A stretch of DNA of 64,000 bases from an uncultured SAR116 cluster alpha proteobacterium. GTDB taxonomy: Bacteria > Pseudomonadota > Alphaproteobacteria > Puniceispirillales > Marisalimonadaceae. Made by a program: the position numbers and the translations under genes. Positions 62,359-64,000 of the stretch are shown here, one piece after another. Under the pieces are notes generated by a model. The model was not told where the DNA came from. It worked only from the letters and a program-made list of their open reading frames with translations, and searched no databases. The DNA is taken from NCBI GenBank assembly GCA_902539895.1, contig CACBMD010000002.1:52980-116979 (forward strand), read 5' to 3'. The stretch's first letter is position 1; each line of letters opens with the position of its first letter.

Positions 62359-63495
62359 TTAAAAACTAAATCCTCTTGCAGAGACAGGCCATAAATCAAT
62401 AACTTTTGTGTCTTTAACAACTACATACCAATCATGTAAATTACAAGTTGGGTCGCAATGTCCAGGAATTAAGCGGATTTTATCATTAATTTTGAGAACA
62501 TTGCCTGGGTCAGTTATTATTCCATGCTCATCTGAGCATTTTATATATTCTAACTCAGAGTTTGTTGTTTTTGGCAAGCCACTATCAACTGCTATTGATT
62601 TCAGTCCTGCATCAACTACTGCATGTTTTTGTAACGCTTTTGACATTACCCCAGTAAGAATGAATAAAGAATTTTCAAAATTATTAGAGTTATTTAATTT
62701 TCTATCATGTTTTAAAGATGAATAATGAGCATCCATAAAAGCATATGAACCAACTTGTATTTCATCATATACATCTTCATTTACTTCTAAATCAAAACAA
62801 CCGGTTCCTACTCCTGTAATAAATGGTGAATGTTTTGTGAAATTAGCTTTTAATTCTCTTATTTTATTGCAAGTATTTTTGACTTCTATTTGTCTTATTT
62901 TATGATCTTCAATGTGCTGAATAGAACCATTATAAGCTTGGAAGCCAATAAAATTTAAGTTGACCATCTTTTGAATAATTTTAATAAGTTCATTTATTTC
63001 GTTAAATGACTTTATGCCACATCTATTTGCACCACAATCGTATTCAATATAAATATCAATTACTGAATTATTTTTTTCTGCTGCTTTTTGGATATTAATG
63101 ATATTTTCTTCGCTATCCACACAACAACCTATCTTTAATTCTTTAGATACTATTTTAGCTAGTCTTTCTAATTTAAAAGTATCGGTTATTTGATTGGTTA
63201 TTAAAATATCTTTTATACCAGCTCTAACAAATATCTCTGCCTCACTAAGTTTTTGGCAACAAATTCCATGTGCTCCACCGTTATCAATTTGGTATTTAGC
63301 GACATCGACTGATTTGTGCATTTTAGCATGTGGTCTCAACTTTACATTATTGTTGAAAACAAATTCTTTCATTTTTAATATATTATTCTCAAAAATTTTA
63401 TAATCAATAATCAGTGAAGGAGTTTGAATTTCATCAACATCCATTCCTATTTTAGCAGGAATATTAAATCCTACTTCAAATGATTCTAAATTCAT
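62359..63495 (-). CDS. DSD1 family PLP-dependent enzyme (D-threonine aldolase / 3-hydroxy-D-aspartate aldolase-like)
   Basis: A 378-residue fold-type III PLP enzyme with an alanine-racemase-like barrel. The PLP lysine is Lys58 in RPHAKMHKS. The metal site GHCDPTCNLHDW near 357 is typical of D-threonine aldolases and hydroxyaspartate aldolases. It would cleave a D-beta-hydroxy amino acid to glycine and an aldehyde or glyoxylate. No other beta-hydroxyaspartate cycle genes are in the window. It is divergent from glyoxalase I. Confidence 0.86.
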   Translation of the reverse strand: MNLESFEVGFNIPAKIGMDVDEIQTPSLIIDYKIFENNILKMKEFVFNNNVKLRPHAKMHKSVDVAKYQIDNGGAHGICCQKLSEAEIFVRAGIKDILITNQITDTFKLERLAKIVSKELKIGCCVDSEENIINIQKAAEKNNSVIDIYIEYDCGANRCGIKSFNEINELIKIIQKMVNLNFIGFQAYNGSIQHIEDHKIRQIEVKNTCNKIRELKANFTKHSPFITGVGTGCFDLEVNEDVYDEIQVGSYAFMDAHYSSLKHDRKLNNSNNFENSLFILTGVMSKALQKHAVVDAGLKSIAVDSGLPKTTNSELEYIKCSDEHGIITDPGNVLKINDKIRLIPGHCDPTCNLHDWYVVVKDTKVIDLWPVSARGFSF

Positions 63496-63589
63496 AAAAA
63501 ACCTATATTAATTATTTATAACATCAGTATAGTTGAATTATTAATTTTATGCATATAATATTATTTATTTAACAAAGTTTGGATTTAAA

Positions 63590-64000
63590 ATGAAATTTTT
63601 ACACACCATGATTAGAGTTACAAATATTGAAGAATCTATAGACTTTTATTGCAATAAACTTGGTCTTATTGAGATTAGAAGAAAAGAAGTTCCAGAAGGA
63701 AAATTTACACTTATCTTTCTAGCTGCGCCAGAAGATGAAGATAATGCAATAAAAACTAGATCACCTGAAATAGAATTAACCTATAATTGGGATCCAGAAG
63801 AGTATGGAAGCGGTAGAAATTTTGGTCATCTTGCTCTTTCTGTTAATAATATTTATGAAACATGCCAGAAATTAATGGATGCTGGAGTAACTATCAATAG
63901 ACCTCCTAGAGAAGGAAGAATGGCATTTATAAAATCGCCAGATAATATTTCAATAGAATTACTTCAGCAAGGTGACAACCTTGAAGTAAAAGAGCCTTGG
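63590..64000 (+). CDS. gloA: Lactoylglutathione lyase (glyoxalase I), 3' partial
   Basis: The frame runs from ATG at 63590 to the window edge without a stop, giving 137 residues. Metal ligands match E. coli glyoxalase I in order: His5 (FLHTMIRV), Glu62 (IELTYNW), His80 (FGHLAL) and Glu123 (IELLQ). The enzyme converts the methylglyoxal-glutathione hemithioacetal to lactoylglutathione. A short extension past the last ligand continues off the window. Confidence 0.93.
   Translation, partial: MKFLHTMIRVTNIEESIDFYCNKLGLIEIRRKEVPEGKFTLIFLAAPEDEDNAIKTRSPEIELTYNWDPEEYGSGRNFGHLALSVNNIYETCQKLMDAGVTINRPPREGRMAFIKSPDNISIELLQQGDNLEVKEPW

Noticed and set aside
1-64000. CRISPR arrays or rRNA genes
   Set aside because: I found no regularly spaced 25-40 bp repeats with unique spacers, no cas genes and no rRNA-like sequence.

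Overview
The window looks like chromosomal DNA of an AT-rich (roughly one third G+C by eye) free-living alphaproteobacterium, probably planktonic and marine. The lineage signals are the housekeeping block mltB-rlpA-dac-tmk-holB-metG-tatD-MBL hydrolase, a Pst transporter whose PstA carries a long alphaproteobacterial-type periplasmic insertion, and many TRAP-type uptake systems beside oxidative catabolic genes. Most genes are preceded by purine-rich ribosome binding sites and sit in tight operons. I cannot fix genus or family from sequence alone.

Layout. (1) 1-4203: the 3' part of an intradiol ring-cleavage dioxygenase, iron superoxide dismutase, quinone oxidoreductase, a Nu-class-like glutathione transferase and a Gfo/Idh/MocA dehydrogenase. 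(2) 4200-6441: an arsJ plus GAPDH arsenate-detoxification pair, transcribed away from (3) 6558-13826: the phosphate regulon phoR-pstS-pstC-pstA-pstB-phoU-phoB, with two well-formed Pho boxes before pstS and a stem-loop between pstS and pstC. (4) 13874-42011: a large accessory catabolic region. It holds a three-subunit molybdenum hydroxylase (FAD subunit broken by one in-frame stop), a group-A FAD monooxygenase, an LLM flavin monooxygenase, two cyclase-family hydrolases, an alpha/beta hydrolase, two OsmC proteins, a VOC protein, a TRAP transporter with a LysR regulator, a flavin reductase, an HpsN-like dehydrogenase, an SDR, an MDR reductase, a second NicAB/IorAB-like molybdenum hydroxylase, an IlvD/Edd dehydratase, a TRAP-type binding protein without a signal peptide and an ACMSD-like amidohydrolase. 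(5) 42240-50156: the conserved housekeeping and cell-wall block. (6) 50309-57064: tRNA-Ser(UGA) with a P4-type integrase island ending in a near-perfect copy of the tRNA 3' end. (7) 57188-64000: a TAXI-TRAP transporter, flavin reductase, esterase, D-threonine-aldolase-like PLP enzyme and a partial glyoxalase I.

How the genes may work together. The pho/pst block senses and imports phosphate. The adjacent ArsJ/GAPDH pair can dispose of arsenate that enters through phosphate transporters, by making and exporting 1-arseno-3-phosphoglycerate. The catabolic region has the parts list for oxidising an N-heteroaromatic or similar polar ring compound: molybdenum hydroxylation, flavin hydroxylation, ring opening, then hydrolysis of amide or lactone intermediates, with TRAP uptake. 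The actual substrate cannot be read from sequence. The tRNA-Ser island carries a LysR-controlled DoxX/pirin/FMN-reductase/YciI operon, an unrecognised 183-residue protein bracketed by 136-bp direct repeats, and an inverted array of 9-bp repeats. A diverged 144-bp repeat at the island's right end recurs beyond the TAXI-TRAP genes, so the accessory region may be composite.
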